From: a virus
Length of the DNA: 64,000 nt
IMG/VR virus record: IMGVR_UViG_3300020190_000012
Location: 1-64,000 of that record
Strand: one strand, 5' to 3'
Numbering within the stretch: the stretch's first letter is position 1; each line of letters starts with the position of its first letter. The notes under the pieces are model-generated. The model saw only the letters and a list, made by a program, of their open reading frames with translations. It had not been told where the DNA came from and made no database searches. Made by a program: the position numbers and the translations under genes. Shown here piece after piece: positions 51,401 to 59,733 of this stretch.

Positions 51401-54062
51401 GGAAGCGACTAGAGATCATGCCCTGAGCAAACTTGGTGACCTCCGCTATAAAGTTAATCTTATCTGATGGGTCTGCTGAAATGTCCTCGCCAACAGTGCA
51501 GCAAACCTTGTAGAGACCATCTTCAGGACGGAAGGCCTGGCGGATCGCGTCCTCAAATGAGGCATCCTTTGCCAGGGTTTCAGAAGCATCAGTTGCCATC
51601 TTGGTGGCCTGCTCGACAGCTAGGTCATTGTTCGCGCAGTGGATGAACGCCTGGATGGCATCCTCGGCAGTGACATTCTTGGCATTATCTGCGATGGAGG
51701 CCAAAACAAGGTCGATGGGCTCGGCCATGAGACCTGCAGAAGCACCCTTGGTCATCTCAGAGTTTCTTTCGGCAACTTCACGACGCTGAGACACAGTCCA
51801 AGGGGCTGCATTAATAGAAACCATGAAGGCAGCCTTGGCATGTCTTGATGGCTTGGCTGATATGTACTGCGCAACCTTGGAGATGTCGACGGGATCTAGA
51901 CCATAGATTGCAATGCCATCAGCAATAGAACGGGTTGCAATCTTGACAAGGTCAACTGTACTTGCCTTCTTGGCCATCGATCCGAGTTGAGCCTCTGTAA
52001 TTGCAGTTGGATCGACCCACTTGTGATCCTTACGGAGAATGTCGAGTTGGGCAGACTGAACATGGTCTGTCCAGTCTGCTGGTATCTTGGCAAGGATCTC
52101 GCGGGTTGCATCACCCCACTGACCCTCTGTGATCGTTTCTGGGAAAGAGTTCCAACGTGCCATGAATCCGTTGGATCCGCTAGCTAGTTGCATCTCTGTC
52201 GTGCCTTCGGATGATCCAGACCTCACCTGCGGTGATGCACTAGACACATCTTTGAACGCAGGCTTGGATGCACCAAGACGGCTGTCTGACTCGATGATTT
52301 CGGTGTACTCCGCACCGGTACGTGCGCCCATGCCATTGCCTTCGACAAACTGCCCTTCGATTATGGTGGAAGGAGAGTTGTCGGTGCGGTTTGAAGCTGT
52401 TTTAACGGTGCGGTTGTTAATGTCCAATTCAGGCTCCTTACTAGAGTTGATGTTTTCTTGTTTTTCAAGGGATGCAAGGATGATGAGGGCTGCGCCTTCT
52501 GGATCTTCAGCGATTGCACTCCTCAAGTTATGAGGAAACGCGTCTGCAGATGATGCTCTGACGACACGACCGTCAACAACTTCTGTTATAAACGATTCGC
52601 CGTCAGAGTCGGCGGATATCACAACAGAACAGTTGGCTGACGCGACCTTTGCAATGATTTGGTTCTGTGCCAAAAAATCCTCCGAGGGGAAATACTCGCC
52701 ATCTTCCACGCGGATGGCAAGTCCCTTGCCTCTAATATTGTTTTTTTTCCAAATCTCCTCCCCAAAAGCTGACCTTGGAATAAAAGTTGGCTTGGTAACC
52801 CTGCCTATGTCGTCACCCACATCCTGAAAAGACGGGGTTCCCAAAGATGGGGGTCTTGGGGAGGGTTGCTGAGGCATAGACATTGGGGCCGCTGTTGCAG
52901 GCGCCATTGCAGATGGGGTGGTTTGTGATATCTTTCCACCATCGACAGGCGATGCTGGTGCCGATGTCCCCCTTGCCATCTGTTCAGAAGATGGAGATGG
53001 CAACTGTGCATAACCCATTTCTATAAGTTCATCTGTGGTTTTTTGCACATTCGACATGACCTTAACAAGATCGCTGACATATTCCATAGAAACTGCCTGT
53101 TTTTGTGCCATCATGGACCTGGCAACACGCTCAAGCAGGTTCATTGCTTCATTCAACTCTCCAATTTCTTGTCGACCTGCCACTTTTTTCATTCCGCAAA
53201 CCCCGTCCTTGCAGAATGATTCCTCTGCCACCTTGCTAAACCCCTCGTTTACAGCCCTGACCCTCTCAACAAGGCTAGCAATCTTTTTGCGGACGCCTTC
53301 GGGGTTGAGTATTTCTTGCACGAGGCAATCATGGCATGCTGGATTGACCACAAAACTATCTTCGATAAATTTGACACCAAAATTGTGTTCAAAAATTTGT
53401 TGATCTTTATGTGTGTGGATCTTCTTTTCGCCCTTTTTGCAACCGCAAACTGGACAGGGCTCGTCGCCAGCATTGGGAGACTCATGATACTTACAGACAT
53501 GATCGCCATTGAAGCGCTTCTTCTTGCGCTCTTTGATATGTGAGCAAAATTCTTTTGCAGTTGCAGCTCTGTGATGGCATATGCTGCAGCATGAGTACTG
53601 TACTTGACAGCCCATGGATGTGCCGTTCACGTATCCCTGCTCTATGCCCCTAGCAAGCCTAGGGAAGGCCACGCGGTCAACCATGTTAATTGTATATATA
53701 CCGCCAGTGGAATCGTCGTACCATGCGTGTACAACCTTGCCCCTTGCCTTCTCGATGTCGTCATTTTGGTGGTTGACAAAGACCGGAACCCCGATGAACG
53801 TTTTGGCGGCACGCTTTAACTCAGTCTCACTGAACCAGTCGCCGTTGTCATTGACCTCATTCTTCTTTATTGCAAATACCTTAACAAATAAATGATCGGG
53901 GTGTTCCTTGACGGCTGCAGTTATGTCGAATCCGTTCAGGTCAGTACCAACCTTGGCCGCCTGTTTCTGCAGTGCTTCCGTGTTAAACTCATCCCAATCC
54001 TCGGGAACATTAAGAGCAGTAACCTGCCTCGACCCTGAAATGGAAAACTTGCTTGGAATCAT
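48402..54062 (-). CDS. Prohead protease fused to a very long scaffold-like region
   Basis: 1886 residues. The ATG at 54062 overlaps the next stop. Residues 55-250 form the protease: VPVFVNHQNDDIEKARGKVV with His98, GIYTINMVDRVAFPRLARGI, and VNGTSMGCQVQYS with Ser149, the usual His-Ser pair of HK97/U35-type prohead proteases. A Cys/His-rich cluster follows (CCSICHH, CHHRAAT, CPVCGC, CHDC), likely binding zinc. Then helical scaffold-like sequence, a Gly/Pro/Ala-rich stretch (about 985-1045), a zinc ribbon near 1052 (CVVCGNQ), an acidic region (about 1370-1530) and a helical end. The protease would cut the scaffold from inside the prohead. Its length is many times that of usual fusions. Confidence 0.88.
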   Translation of the reverse strand: MIPSKFSISGSRQVTALNVPEDWDEFNTEALQKQAAKVGTDLNGFDITAAVKEHPDHLFVKVFAIKKNEVNDNGDWFSETELKRAAKTFIGVPVFVNHQNDDIEKARGKVVHAWYDDSTGGIYTINMVDRVAFPRLARGIEQGYVNGTSMGCQVQYSCCSICHHRAATAKEFCSHIKERKKKRFNGDHVCKYHESPNAGDEPCPVCGCKKGEKKIHTHKDQQIFEHNFGVKFIEDSFVVNPACHDCLVQEILNPEGVRKKIASLVERVRAVNEGFSKVAEESFCKDGVCGMKKVAGRQEIGELNEAMNLLERVARSMMAQKQAVSMEYVSDLVKVMSNVQKTTDELIEMGYAQLPSPSSEQMARGTSAPASPVDGGKISQTTPSAMAPATAAPMSMPQQPSPRPPSLGTPSFQDVGDDIGRVTKPTFIPRSAFGEEIWKKNNIRGKGLAIRVEDGEYFPSEDFLAQNQIIAKVASANCSVVISADSDGESFITEVVDGRVVRASSADAFPHNLRSAIAEDPEGAALIILASLEKQENINSSKEPELDINNRTVKTASNRTDNSPSTIIEGQFVEGNGMGARTGAEYTEIIESDSRLGASKPAFKDVSSASPQVRSGSSEGTTEMQLASGSNGFMARWNSFPETITEGQWGDATREILAKIPADWTDHVQSAQLDILRKDHKWVDPTAITEAQLGSMAKKASTVDLVKIATRSIADGIAIYGLDPVDISKVAQYISAKPSRHAKAAFMVSINAAPWTVSQRREVAERNSEMTKGASAGLMAEPIDLVLASIADNAKNVTAEDAIQAFIHCANNDLAVEQATKMATDASETLAKDASFEDAIRQAFRPEDGLYKVCCTVGEDISADPSDKINFIAEVTKFAQGMISSRFPGVDVVPMSIDFDDANGIVEAVVKEAKMLTSAEEEAYHKFASDVESTMKKAPKTKVAVASSETYDSREDRISRRAKLLEEIERLEKKAQVGGAMPSALNPAGMGAGVAVPGAMPPGMPGAEALTGAPPAPGAPAGMPGAPASAPTDPLGLDTDTLGKAKPPAAVCVVCGNQDVDVAGGKSQCKGPGCGSGFTIKVIPDASLLDNITDGDIDKEDVGGDNPAEPDKGLGGIGAELPPGMPPLGAPGLPPVAASTRITPETLRKIASKGALGSVSPITGERNTVKLDNETWMCLDSGQMYKVRLAASTTSPKDVYAQWEWVPEFKKASCSSCARKRASINSALNEVGVDRATFDGMSVVKKAEVLNEALSKGAVKQVKIASEDETAIGSFKKAFTMHGEFPMNECVEKLARRYGADSVALSGPCRGNSLPDCVCSKLAGANVYSTIVADKVASSWAQPDPMCECVEDLVREGMGLKQASNACEMIKAAYAEDEEYLADDLADGDGETDLSQQDETEESDPFDGEDDSESGDKKTISVTLDVTPEVLEQIDEQIQKALTKAWSEDESDMDTEVDMGAEMSDDVGTDVPEDSVEVDDIDDVEDVDEEESVEVSPTVEDEDSSDEDSSDEDSSDEDSSDDNPNGETEEKDAVMEKTAPNYAKSKSNETFDIEKEAMALRRGRVVGVGKLELDISRLASALTKEAGEKAVEIGHAQKQPELGTVMTGKAGLKSPKVVENGGKPLSREHGEGFDADMPKVPVDGPSFSGDKIKGEKGNMATGGVQGAGKSASGKLHNQKAAFSDSLAKLASELGLKTELVQNQEDLGDVGTSEGLEGMGELEVPEGNESAGLSLPSIPVGGQDGAEKQNLMTGGQVGSGKSGPVGGYAKKKAGEDSSELALKVAGKMVAAGMISADSLPAKAKELMGYKVAQLVDLEKAMFAEGVVAKGLKTASAGSETAFVIPEQKSERNAYGDLKSKISSMFRLQQQVELADQTETNVLRRVFK
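49501..49560 (-). repeat. Tandem 15-bp repeat encoding an acidic Ser/Asp motif
   Basis: Four exact copies of TCAGAAGAGTCTTCG in a row (49501-49560), translated on the minus strand as DEDSS units. It sits within the acidic region of the protease/scaffold gene, near residues 1501-1521. Identical copies point to replication slippage. Confidence 0.9.
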
Positions 54063-54472
54063 GCCCTCACTGTCCTCGGGATTCTTACATTAGCCAAATG
54101 GGTCAATGTATAGTTGAACTGATTCTTAGGATATGGTATTCTGTATTTATCTGAAAGGAAAGACAGGGCCGAAGCAATGTTAGTAAAATATTTTCCATAC
54201 GGGCTGTAGACTTTAGACTCAAATTTCATCCAGTTGGATGGCAACTTTTTGATACCTGCAAAAAATGCCTTCTTGAGATCTTTGGTTCTCGCTGGCGAGC
54301 ATACAACATAATAGTCTGAGTTGGTGGTGTAGTCGTGGCCTTGCCATCTGTGGTATGCCCCAGAACCAATTTCCCTCTCGTATCTCTTCTTGAGAGGCTC
54401 GGTACGCTCAGTGTATACCTCTTCCCAATTGATGTTACGGTCACGTATCCTGCGTGCTGAAATCTTCAGCAT
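54059..54472 (-). CDS. Small hypothetical protein between portal and protease
   Basis: 137 residues from the ATG at 54472 (MLKISARRIRDRNINWEEVY), with AGGTG eight bases upstream; it overlaps the portal gene by 32 bases. The longer frame starting at 54535 lies fully within the portal. Basic, helical start, then mixed alpha/beta (SDYYVVCSPARTKDLKKAF, GKYFTNIASALSFLSDKYR). No recognised motif. In many phages a small head protein is at this position; nothing specific can be claimed. Confidence 0.65.
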   Translation of the reverse strand: MLKISARRIRDRNINWEEVYTERTEPLKKRYEREIGSGAYHRWQGHDYTTNSDYYVVCSPARTKDLKKAFFAGIKKLPSNWMKFESKVYSPYGKYFTNIASALSFLSDKYRIPYPKNQFNYTLTHLANVRIPRTVRA

Positions 54473-56654
54473 GGGATGCACCTGTTGGTAAGAAAATGTC
54501 GGCCACATCTGTGGAAATGACACGAGGCTCTCCATCAGATAAAGATGCCGAAGTTTTGCCCAAAATCCTCCGCTCTTCTATCGCTTCTCTAATATTTGAC
54601 ATCACAACTTGAGCAACTTCGTCCACCCGACTGTTGAGGGCACCCTCTTTTATCCTTATAACCCGCCAACCAAGTTGTGCAAGTTTCATGTCTCTTGCTC
54701 GGTCACGCTCAATGGCTTCGGGATCTGAATGCCACATTTCTCCATCTGCCTCCACATCAACTCCGATTTGAGGATATGCAAAATCTAGAAGGAATGGCTG
54801 TCTCTGACCTGGCATGTACTGCTGGAATTGTGCAAAAAGTGGGTACGGAACCGCAAGTTGGTTGAGGATCGATGCCAACTTCTGCTCCGGCTTTGTCAAA
54901 AATATCTTCGTAGGCTGTGGAGGTTTGGGCATATCTTTTGCCTTTGGCCCCTTGCCCTTCTTAAATATCTTTCCTGACAAAATGGATGCGGCTGCCGCCA
55001 TGGGCGGAGCACCAGGGTTGCCACCCATGGCAGGAATTGCCGATGGAGCACCACCAGGCGGAGACATCCCCAAATCCATCGGCGGTGCACCTCCGCCCAT
55101 GGGGGCTGGAGCAGGCGGCGCACCACCACCAGCACCTCCCAATCCGCCCATTATGCTTCCTAGGTCTCCGATTCCGCCGCCGCCACCGCCGCCACCAGGC
55201 TGTCCGCCAAGAACCTGACCTCCAGTACCCGCCATAACCTGTTCTTCCCTGATGCGTGCAACCTCAATATCAAAGTCTATATCAAATGTATCAAGCAACT
55301 TTTGCCTGCTGATAACCTGCTTGTCATACAACTGAATAATCTTGTTCAACGATTCAGAGTTGTCACGAAGACGAAGATCGTTCCATTTTATTCTTGGATA
55401 CAGCCATACAGTTTCGTTCAACTGCTTCGATTTTACTGTGTCAACAAAACCCTGCATTTGAGCAACGGGTAAGAATATGTTTCTTTCTGCCCACTGTGCC
55501 AACTCCATACGCCAGGTTTCAAGTCTTCTGATGAGGGTCTCCACGCCAACAGCAGCACCAGAATAAGCCTGCATCTCTCCGTTGAGCAAGGTCTGGTTGA
55601 GCATTAGACCGTCAAGCATCTCCTTGCCGACATATTCGAGCTGATTGCTTATATCGTGGATTTTGCCAGTTGCACCCTCCCAAGTCATCTCGAATGCATG
55701 GTGAGTAACAATGGTCAAATTTGGATCATTTGCCACTGCAGCAAGTTGAGCCTGCACATCTGCAATATCCATCTCATTTGCAGGGCGCTCGGCAGTGCCA
55801 ACCTTTACTATTCTTATTGGCAATATATGACGCTCTGCCACGATCCAGTTCGCTGTCATCAACTTGGTTTTGTATGCAATCGTCATGAAGAGTCGACGCA
55901 GCAATGACTCTCCATAAGTTCCATAAGGACTCCCCTTATGTCGCAAATGACTCACGCAGCGCGGACTAAGAGGTATGGCCTGCCCGGCGGCAACAAGGTC
56001 ACGAACCTGCGGAGATATCTTGTCATAGATATCCTTTGGCTTCTTCTGCTGCACCACTCTGCGTAGATCATCATCTGGCAACATGGCAATTGTTGGGTGG
56101 TCGGCAAGTTGCGTGTTTTGAACCTCAACGAAATCTGGATTGAGGATCATCAGTCTTTTGAATGTTCCGCCCGGATGGTTGCATATCGTGCCGTCAGGAA
56201 GGTTTGTCCTACCTCCGCACACTGGGCAGTCTATTTCCAAAAACACGAAAACATCACCAAGCAAAAAATATTCGTGCGATATCTTTCTGAACCAGTGATC
56301 AAGGTTGAGTTTTTCAACCATGTGCTCAAAATAGTTCAAGACCTTTCGATCTCTGCACTCCAGTTTGAATCCATTCATGGGGAATGTTGCATAGAAATCT
56401 ATACCACCAGCAGCCTTTGGCTCGTTTTCGTAATAGAAACGCGCCCACTGGTACACTTCCTTGCGTCTGCTTGCTATCTGCCAACTCTGCGGAGTGTGCA
56501 GAGGAGAGAAAAACATCGGCTGGGTGAATATGGTGGACACATTCCCACCAACATATTGAGCCGCCTTGGTCAGCGGCAGCGGAACTATAGTTCCGTTTGC
56601 ATATGTCTTGTTGTCCACCATCGATTCACTACTTGCGTTTTTCTTGGTTGCCAT
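54441..56654 (-). CDS. Portal protein fused to a DUF559/Vsr-like nuclease domain
   Basis: 737 residues. ATG at 56654, AGGA ten bases upstream. Residues 30-460 carry portal features: ARFYYENEPKAAGGIDFYAT, YFLLGDVFVFLEIDCPVCG (with a CPVC...C knuckle), SPYGTYGESLLRRLFMTIAY, EMLDGLMLNQTLLNGEMQAY and LRLRDNSESLNKIIQLYD. A Gly/Pro-rich linker follows (GGQPGGGGGGGGIGD and beyond). Residues 588-670 form a PD-(D/E)XK-like domain: KPEQKLASILNQ, FLLDFAYPQIGVDVEADGE with Asp624, Glu635 and Asp637, WHSDPEAIERDRAR, then LGWRVIRI. This is the order of DUF559/Vsr-like endonucleases, with all key residues present. Portal proteins with a nuclease tail are not standard. It may take part in DNA ejection or packaging, or attack host DNA (inference). 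Confidence 0.9.
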   Translation of the reverse strand: MATKKNASSESMVDNKTYANGTIVPLPLTKAAQYVGGNVSTIFTQPMFFSPLHTPQSWQIASRRKEVYQWARFYYENEPKAAGGIDFYATFPMNGFKLECRDRKVLNYFEHMVEKLNLDHWFRKISHEYFLLGDVFVFLEIDCPVCGGRTNLPDGTICNHPGGTFKRLMILNPDFVEVQNTQLADHPTIAMLPDDDLRRVVQQKKPKDIYDKISPQVRDLVAAGQAIPLSPRCVSHLRHKGSPYGTYGESLLRRLFMTIAYKTKLMTANWIVAERHILPIRIVKVGTAERPANEMDIADVQAQLAAVANDPNLTIVTHHAFEMTWEGATGKIHDISNQLEYVGKEMLDGLMLNQTLLNGEMQAYSGAAVGVETLIRRLETWRMELAQWAERNIFLPVAQMQGFVDTVKSKQLNETVWLYPRIKWNDLRLRDNSESLNKIIQLYDKQVISRQKLLDTFDIDFDIEVARIREEQVMAGTGGQVLGGQPGGGGGGGGIGDLGSIMGGLGGAGGGAPPAPAPMGGGAPPMDLGMSPPGGAPSAIPAMGGNPGAPPMAAAASILSGKIFKKGKGPKAKDMPKPPQPTKIFLTKPEQKLASILNQLAVPYPLFAQFQQYMPGQRQPFLLDFAYPQIGVDVEADGEMWHSDPEAIERDRARDMKLAQLGWRVIRIKEGALNSRVDEVAQVVMSNIREAIEERRILGKTSASLSDGEPRVISTDVADIFLPTGASHAEDFSTQDT

Positions 56655-56684
56655 GAGATGATGTCCTATAGTGGTTTTTCGTCA

Positions 56685-56870
56685 TCATGCCTGCACGGCA
56701 ACAACTTGAGCTAGAGACGCTCCACAGTTAACACAATTAGACGCTGTTGCGTTGTTACAGCTCCTACAAACTGGACAATTTTTCTTCCAGCCTGCCATTG
56801 GCTTTTTCTTCTCACCATCTCTGAACGGGGTCGAGAGGGGGTCGAATGCGGCAGTTTTAGATGCCGTCAA
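56685..56870 (-). CDS. Small zinc-finger protein (RanBP2/zinc-ribbon-like)
   Basis: 61 residues with a single cluster GWKKNCPVCRSCNNATASNC then VNCG: Cys32, Cys35, Cys38, Cys46, Cys49 with a preceding Trp, similar to RanBP2-type or double zinc-ribbon fingers. The TTG at 56870 overlaps the upstream stop (TTGA); an internal ATG at 56798 would give a 37-residue protein still holding the finger. Located between the portal and the next head gene. Possible role in protein or nucleic-acid contact; unknown. Confidence 0.65.
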   Translation of the reverse strand: MTASKTAAFDPLSTPFRDGEKKKPMAGWKKNCPVCRSCNNATASNCVNCGASLAQVVAVQA

Positions 56871-57838
56871 CTCTTTTTTTTTGATGCCGAAATGTTGAAT
56901 GGGGCAAAAGTGACGCGACCATTATTCCCCTTCAAATCACCACGTGCTGCAGCCATTCTAGATTCTAGAGAACTAAATTCAGGGATGAATGGGCGCGGAC
57001 TGCCGTCAGTTGGAACGCGCAGATCGTTGCCAACTGGAACGACTTTGTTAACTTCAAAACGATCCTCAATGTAACCACCGCCCGACAGACCGTGAGCTCC
57101 ATCGAAAGGACGATAATATTTGTCCATGACATTGCCACGCCACAATGTTTCAAAATCTATGTCGTAGATTCCGCCAAAGAAGAACTGGTTGTTCTTGTTG
57201 CGTTCAAGAGCAGAAATATTACTCTCCACATCTCTAATGAAGGGGCTTGGCCTTGTTTGCCCTGGGCCAAACAATATGATGTTCTCCATGTTACCATGTG
57301 AGGCCTGCTTAGTCAAGTTGAAAACATTTTTCTTAGAAGCAGTCTTAACTGTTTTTGTAATCTTAGAAAACCGCTCGGCAAGTAGGCTGATCTGCTCGTC
57401 TGAAGCCTCCACAATCCTGTCTAGGCTGGCAGCTGCCTTCTCAACTGCGTCCACCGGAACAACAGATGGAGCAATCACATCAGAATATATTTGGAATGCC
57501 CTGTCAGCAATATCGGCAGAATTTTCTGAATCCTCGTCCTGTTGATAAAAATCTTGAAGAGCCTCTTCAAACATGGAGGCGTTAGGTGATGTGCCGAGAC
57601 GGGGTGCGAAAAAACCATTCCACACCTCATTGTAGCCAGATCCAGGCTCACCATCCCTCCTGAAACTATTCAGGAATTCAAACATTTCCGTGTGGTTTGA
57701 GAATGACGGCAACTCCACTTGCGCCAAGCCCGCAGTCTGTGGGGCAACTGGATCCATGACAAGTGGGGCCTCAGGCACAAGCAACTGCTCTGCTTCCGTC
57801 GTTCTTATCTGCGCAACTTTGGAAAGATTGAATTTCAC
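56867..57838 (-). CDS. Head-associated hypothetical protein
   Basis: 323 residues from the GTG at 57838, which overlaps the upstream stop (GTGA); AAAGGT lies upstream. It has helical parts (SMFEEALQDFYQQDEDSEN, DEQISLLAERFSKITKTV) and a Gly/Asn-rich end with strands (QFFFGGIYDIDFETLWRG). No recognised family. Because of its position just before the portal it is a likely head or portal-associated protein. Confidence 0.65.
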   Translation of the reverse strand: MKFNLSKVAQIRTTEAEQLLVPEAPLVMDPVAPQTAGLAQVELPSFSNHTEMFEFLNSFRRDGEPGSGYNEVWNGFFAPRLGTSPNASMFEEALQDFYQQDEDSENSADIADRAFQIYSDVIAPSVVPVDAVEKAAASLDRIVEASDEQISLLAERFSKITKTVKTASKKNVFNLTKQASHGNMENIILFGPGQTRPSPFIRDVESNISALERNKNNQFFFGGIYDIDFETLWRGNVMDKYYRPFDGAHGLSGGGYIEDRFEVNKVVPVGNDLRVPTDGSPRPFIPEFSSLESRMAAARGDLKGNNGRVTFAPFNISASKKKS

Positions 57839-58476
57839 TTGAATTGTTTACCTTTAAGCGCTTCGAACATTCTTGTGACGGCACTAACATCAGAAGACGA
57901 AGGCCTTCTTGATGCATGCTTTGATGCCAAAGAGTCAAACATGGAAGCAGCCATATCTCTGCTGTTGACTGGAGACTTCGGCTGAGCCACCTCACATTCA
58001 ACAGTTGGCTTGGCAACCATCGGAGCATCCTTGATGTGGGAGAATGCCTCCTTGTCAAAGATGCTAACAGAGTCGTTGCGAATGAGACCTCTGCCGCCAG
58101 ATTTGCCAGAAAGAGATGAGACATGAGCGGCCATCCGCTCCGCAGAGGTGGGCAAGGGTTCTTCCTCCTTGACAGCATGCTCATTCACACTATCGGCAGC
58201 CACCCGTGGAGCAGGTGGGTCCTTAAGCCCAAATAGGGTGTCTGATGCGGCCTTTACTCCAAGGCTCCCAACATGCCCACCTGCATCAATTGTGTGTGAG
58301 CCTAAAAGCCTATTACGGAGCAATCCTCCCTCGGAAACCTCGGTCTCAGGAGAGCCAGCCACTTTACGAGCAAAGTTTTCAAGCCAAGAAGGCCGAGAAG
58401 CTTCTTCTGCTAGCTTTTCAACTTTGTTCCCAAAAAGTTCAGACCGACCCTCATTTTGATTTTTGAAAATTCTCAT
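57835..58476 (-). CDS. Head-associated hypothetical protein
   Basis: 213 residues; the ATG at 58476 overlaps the upstream stop (ATGA). Low-complexity, Ser/Ala/Lys-rich with short helices (ELFGNKVEKLAEEASRPSW, RDMAASMFDSLASKHASRR). No motif recognised. Similar composition to the next two proteins upstream, which suggests a set of internal head proteins; this is only compositional evidence. Confidence 0.6.
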   Translation of the reverse strand: MRIFKNQNEGRSELFGNKVEKLAEEASRPSWLENFARKVAGSPETEVSEGGLLRNRLLGSHTIDAGGHVGSLGVKAASDTLFGLKDPPAPRVAADSVNEHAVKEEEPLPTSAERMAAHVSSLSGKSGGRGLIRNDSVSIFDKEAFSHIKDAPMVAKPTVECEVAQPKSPVNSRDMAASMFDSLASKHASRRPSSSDVSAVTRMFEALKGKQFK

Positions 58477-59081
58477 ATGCGGAAACCTGCTTTCTTCAGG
58501 GCATCTGCCATGGCAGATTTCCTCATCATGAAGGCATCATGATGTGCCGAAGCAGCCTTTGCGATGGCATCTCCTGCAAGATCTGCAAACGAATCGTTTT
58601 CGGTGGAAGGCTGGACGGCTTTGGGCTTTTTGCTGCTGAAATTGACTATATAGTTACGACCCTCATGACTCATATTTCCCTCCAAGCCAAATGCCTCACA
58701 GATCTGACCTGCAATTTGTGAAGCATGAGACTCTGTGATACGAGATTTTGCAGTCGCTGAAGGTATCATGAAAGATCCACTTAACTCACCTGACCCAATC
58801 GAAGATATCTGCCGAAAGATTTTCTTAGAGACCTTCGGGTCTGTCAAATGTCTTGGTTCAACACCAAGACCTTCCAAGACTGCAAAAACATACTCCCTCA
58901 AAGACTTCTCTCTGCCCTCATTCGATGCAGGCGCCTGATCCTGTGACGGGGCGGGCAGAGGAGCTGAACTGCCCGTATCCATGTATACAGACCCCATTTC
59001 AGGCTGAGGGATCTGCTCGTCTGCCAACTTAAAAAGCTGGCTCTGCATATGCCTGCGTCGGCCCACCGGCAGGAAAGACAT
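58473..59081 (-). CDS. Head-associated hypothetical protein
   Basis: 202 residues; ATG at 59081 with GGAG nine bases upstream. N-terminus basic, then a Pro/Ser linker (SSAPLPAPSQDQAPASNEG), helices (EYVFAVLEGLGVEPRHLTDP, ASQIAGQICEAFGLEGNM) and an Ala-rich end (DAIAKAASAHHDAFMMRKS). No family recognised. Four-base overlap with the next gene. Confidence 0.6.
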   Translation of the reverse strand: MSFLPVGRRRHMQSQLFKLADEQIPQPEMGSVYMDTGSSAPLPAPSQDQAPASNEGREKSLREYVFAVLEGLGVEPRHLTDPKVSKKIFRQISSIGSGELSGSFMIPSATAKSRITESHASQIAGQICEAFGLEGNMSHEGRNYIVNFSSKKPKAVQPSTENDSFADLAGDAIAKAASAHHDAFMMRKSAMADALKKAGFRI

Positions 59082-59084
59082 CGT

Positions 59085-59696
59085 TCAGTTCTCCGTGTCA
59101 AGAACGGCGTCTATGAAGTCCTTGGGCCAAATGTTGGACCAGTATGAACGGAACTTGCCCTTCTGCTTGTCGGTGAGATTGGCTATCTTGACAAACTTCG
59201 GATGCTCAGATGAAGTCTTCGGCCGACGAGGAGGATTGCTATGCGGCCTGTAGGCATTTCCTATCTCCTCTTCCTCGCCACCAGAATCAGATGCGCAGGA
59301 TGAGTCTGACTCCTTTGTGCCATAACCGCAGCCAGCGGCAGCAACAGCACCCATGGCCTCTGTGATCTCTTCATCAGCGTGGTCGTCTTCAATATCCACA
59401 TCGGTCTCGTCATCGCTGGAATTGGCAAGAACGAGCAAGACCTCGTCGTCATTTACCTTGATCACGTCGGCAATCTTGCTGAAGCCATCGGATTCGGCTT
59501 CCTTGGGCTTCTTTTTGCGCTCATTGATCTTGTCCTTGATGAAGGCAGGCAATTCTTTCTTAGCCTCCTTCTCTAGGACTTCTGGCGCATCGACTGCAGA
59601 TGCCTGCTTACTCATCCCACCTGTAACGTCCCGAATGATGTCATTAAAACTTCGGGACGGCCCATTGACTGATATTTTATTGCTGAAGAACTTCAT
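59085..59696 (-). CDS. Acidic head-associated hypothetical protein
   Basis: 203 residues from the ATG at 59696 (MKFFSNKISVNG), supported by AAAGGAG; the longer frame has no ribosome site. Basic helix (KDKINERKKKPKEAESDGF), then a strongly acidic stretch (SSDDETDVDIEDDHADEE), a Gly/Cys/Ser-rich middle, and a helical end (KQKGKFRSYWSNIWPKDFI). Resembles internal head or scaffold proteins in composition; no family recognised. Confidence 0.65.
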   Translation of the reverse strand: MKFFSNKISVNGPSRSFNDIIRDVTGGMSKQASAVDAPEVLEKEAKKELPAFIKDKINERKKKPKEAESDGFSKIADVIKVNDDEVLLVLANSSDDETDVDIEDDHADEEITEAMGAVAAAGCGYGTKESDSSCASDSGGEEEEIGNAYRPHSNPPRRPKTSSEHPKFVKIANLTDKQKGKFRSYWSNIWPKDFIDAVLDTEN

Positions 59697-59733
59697 ATTT
59701 GCTCCTTTGTTGTTCTTTTCTCTTAAACCCCAA

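Noticed and set aside
55165-55200. Possible CRISPR-like or microsatellite repeat
   Set aside because: It is the GCC/GCN run coding for the poly-Gly linker of the portal, not an array.
56097-56714. 205-codon plus-strand open frame
   Set aside because: Fully antisense to the portal, whose identity is secure.
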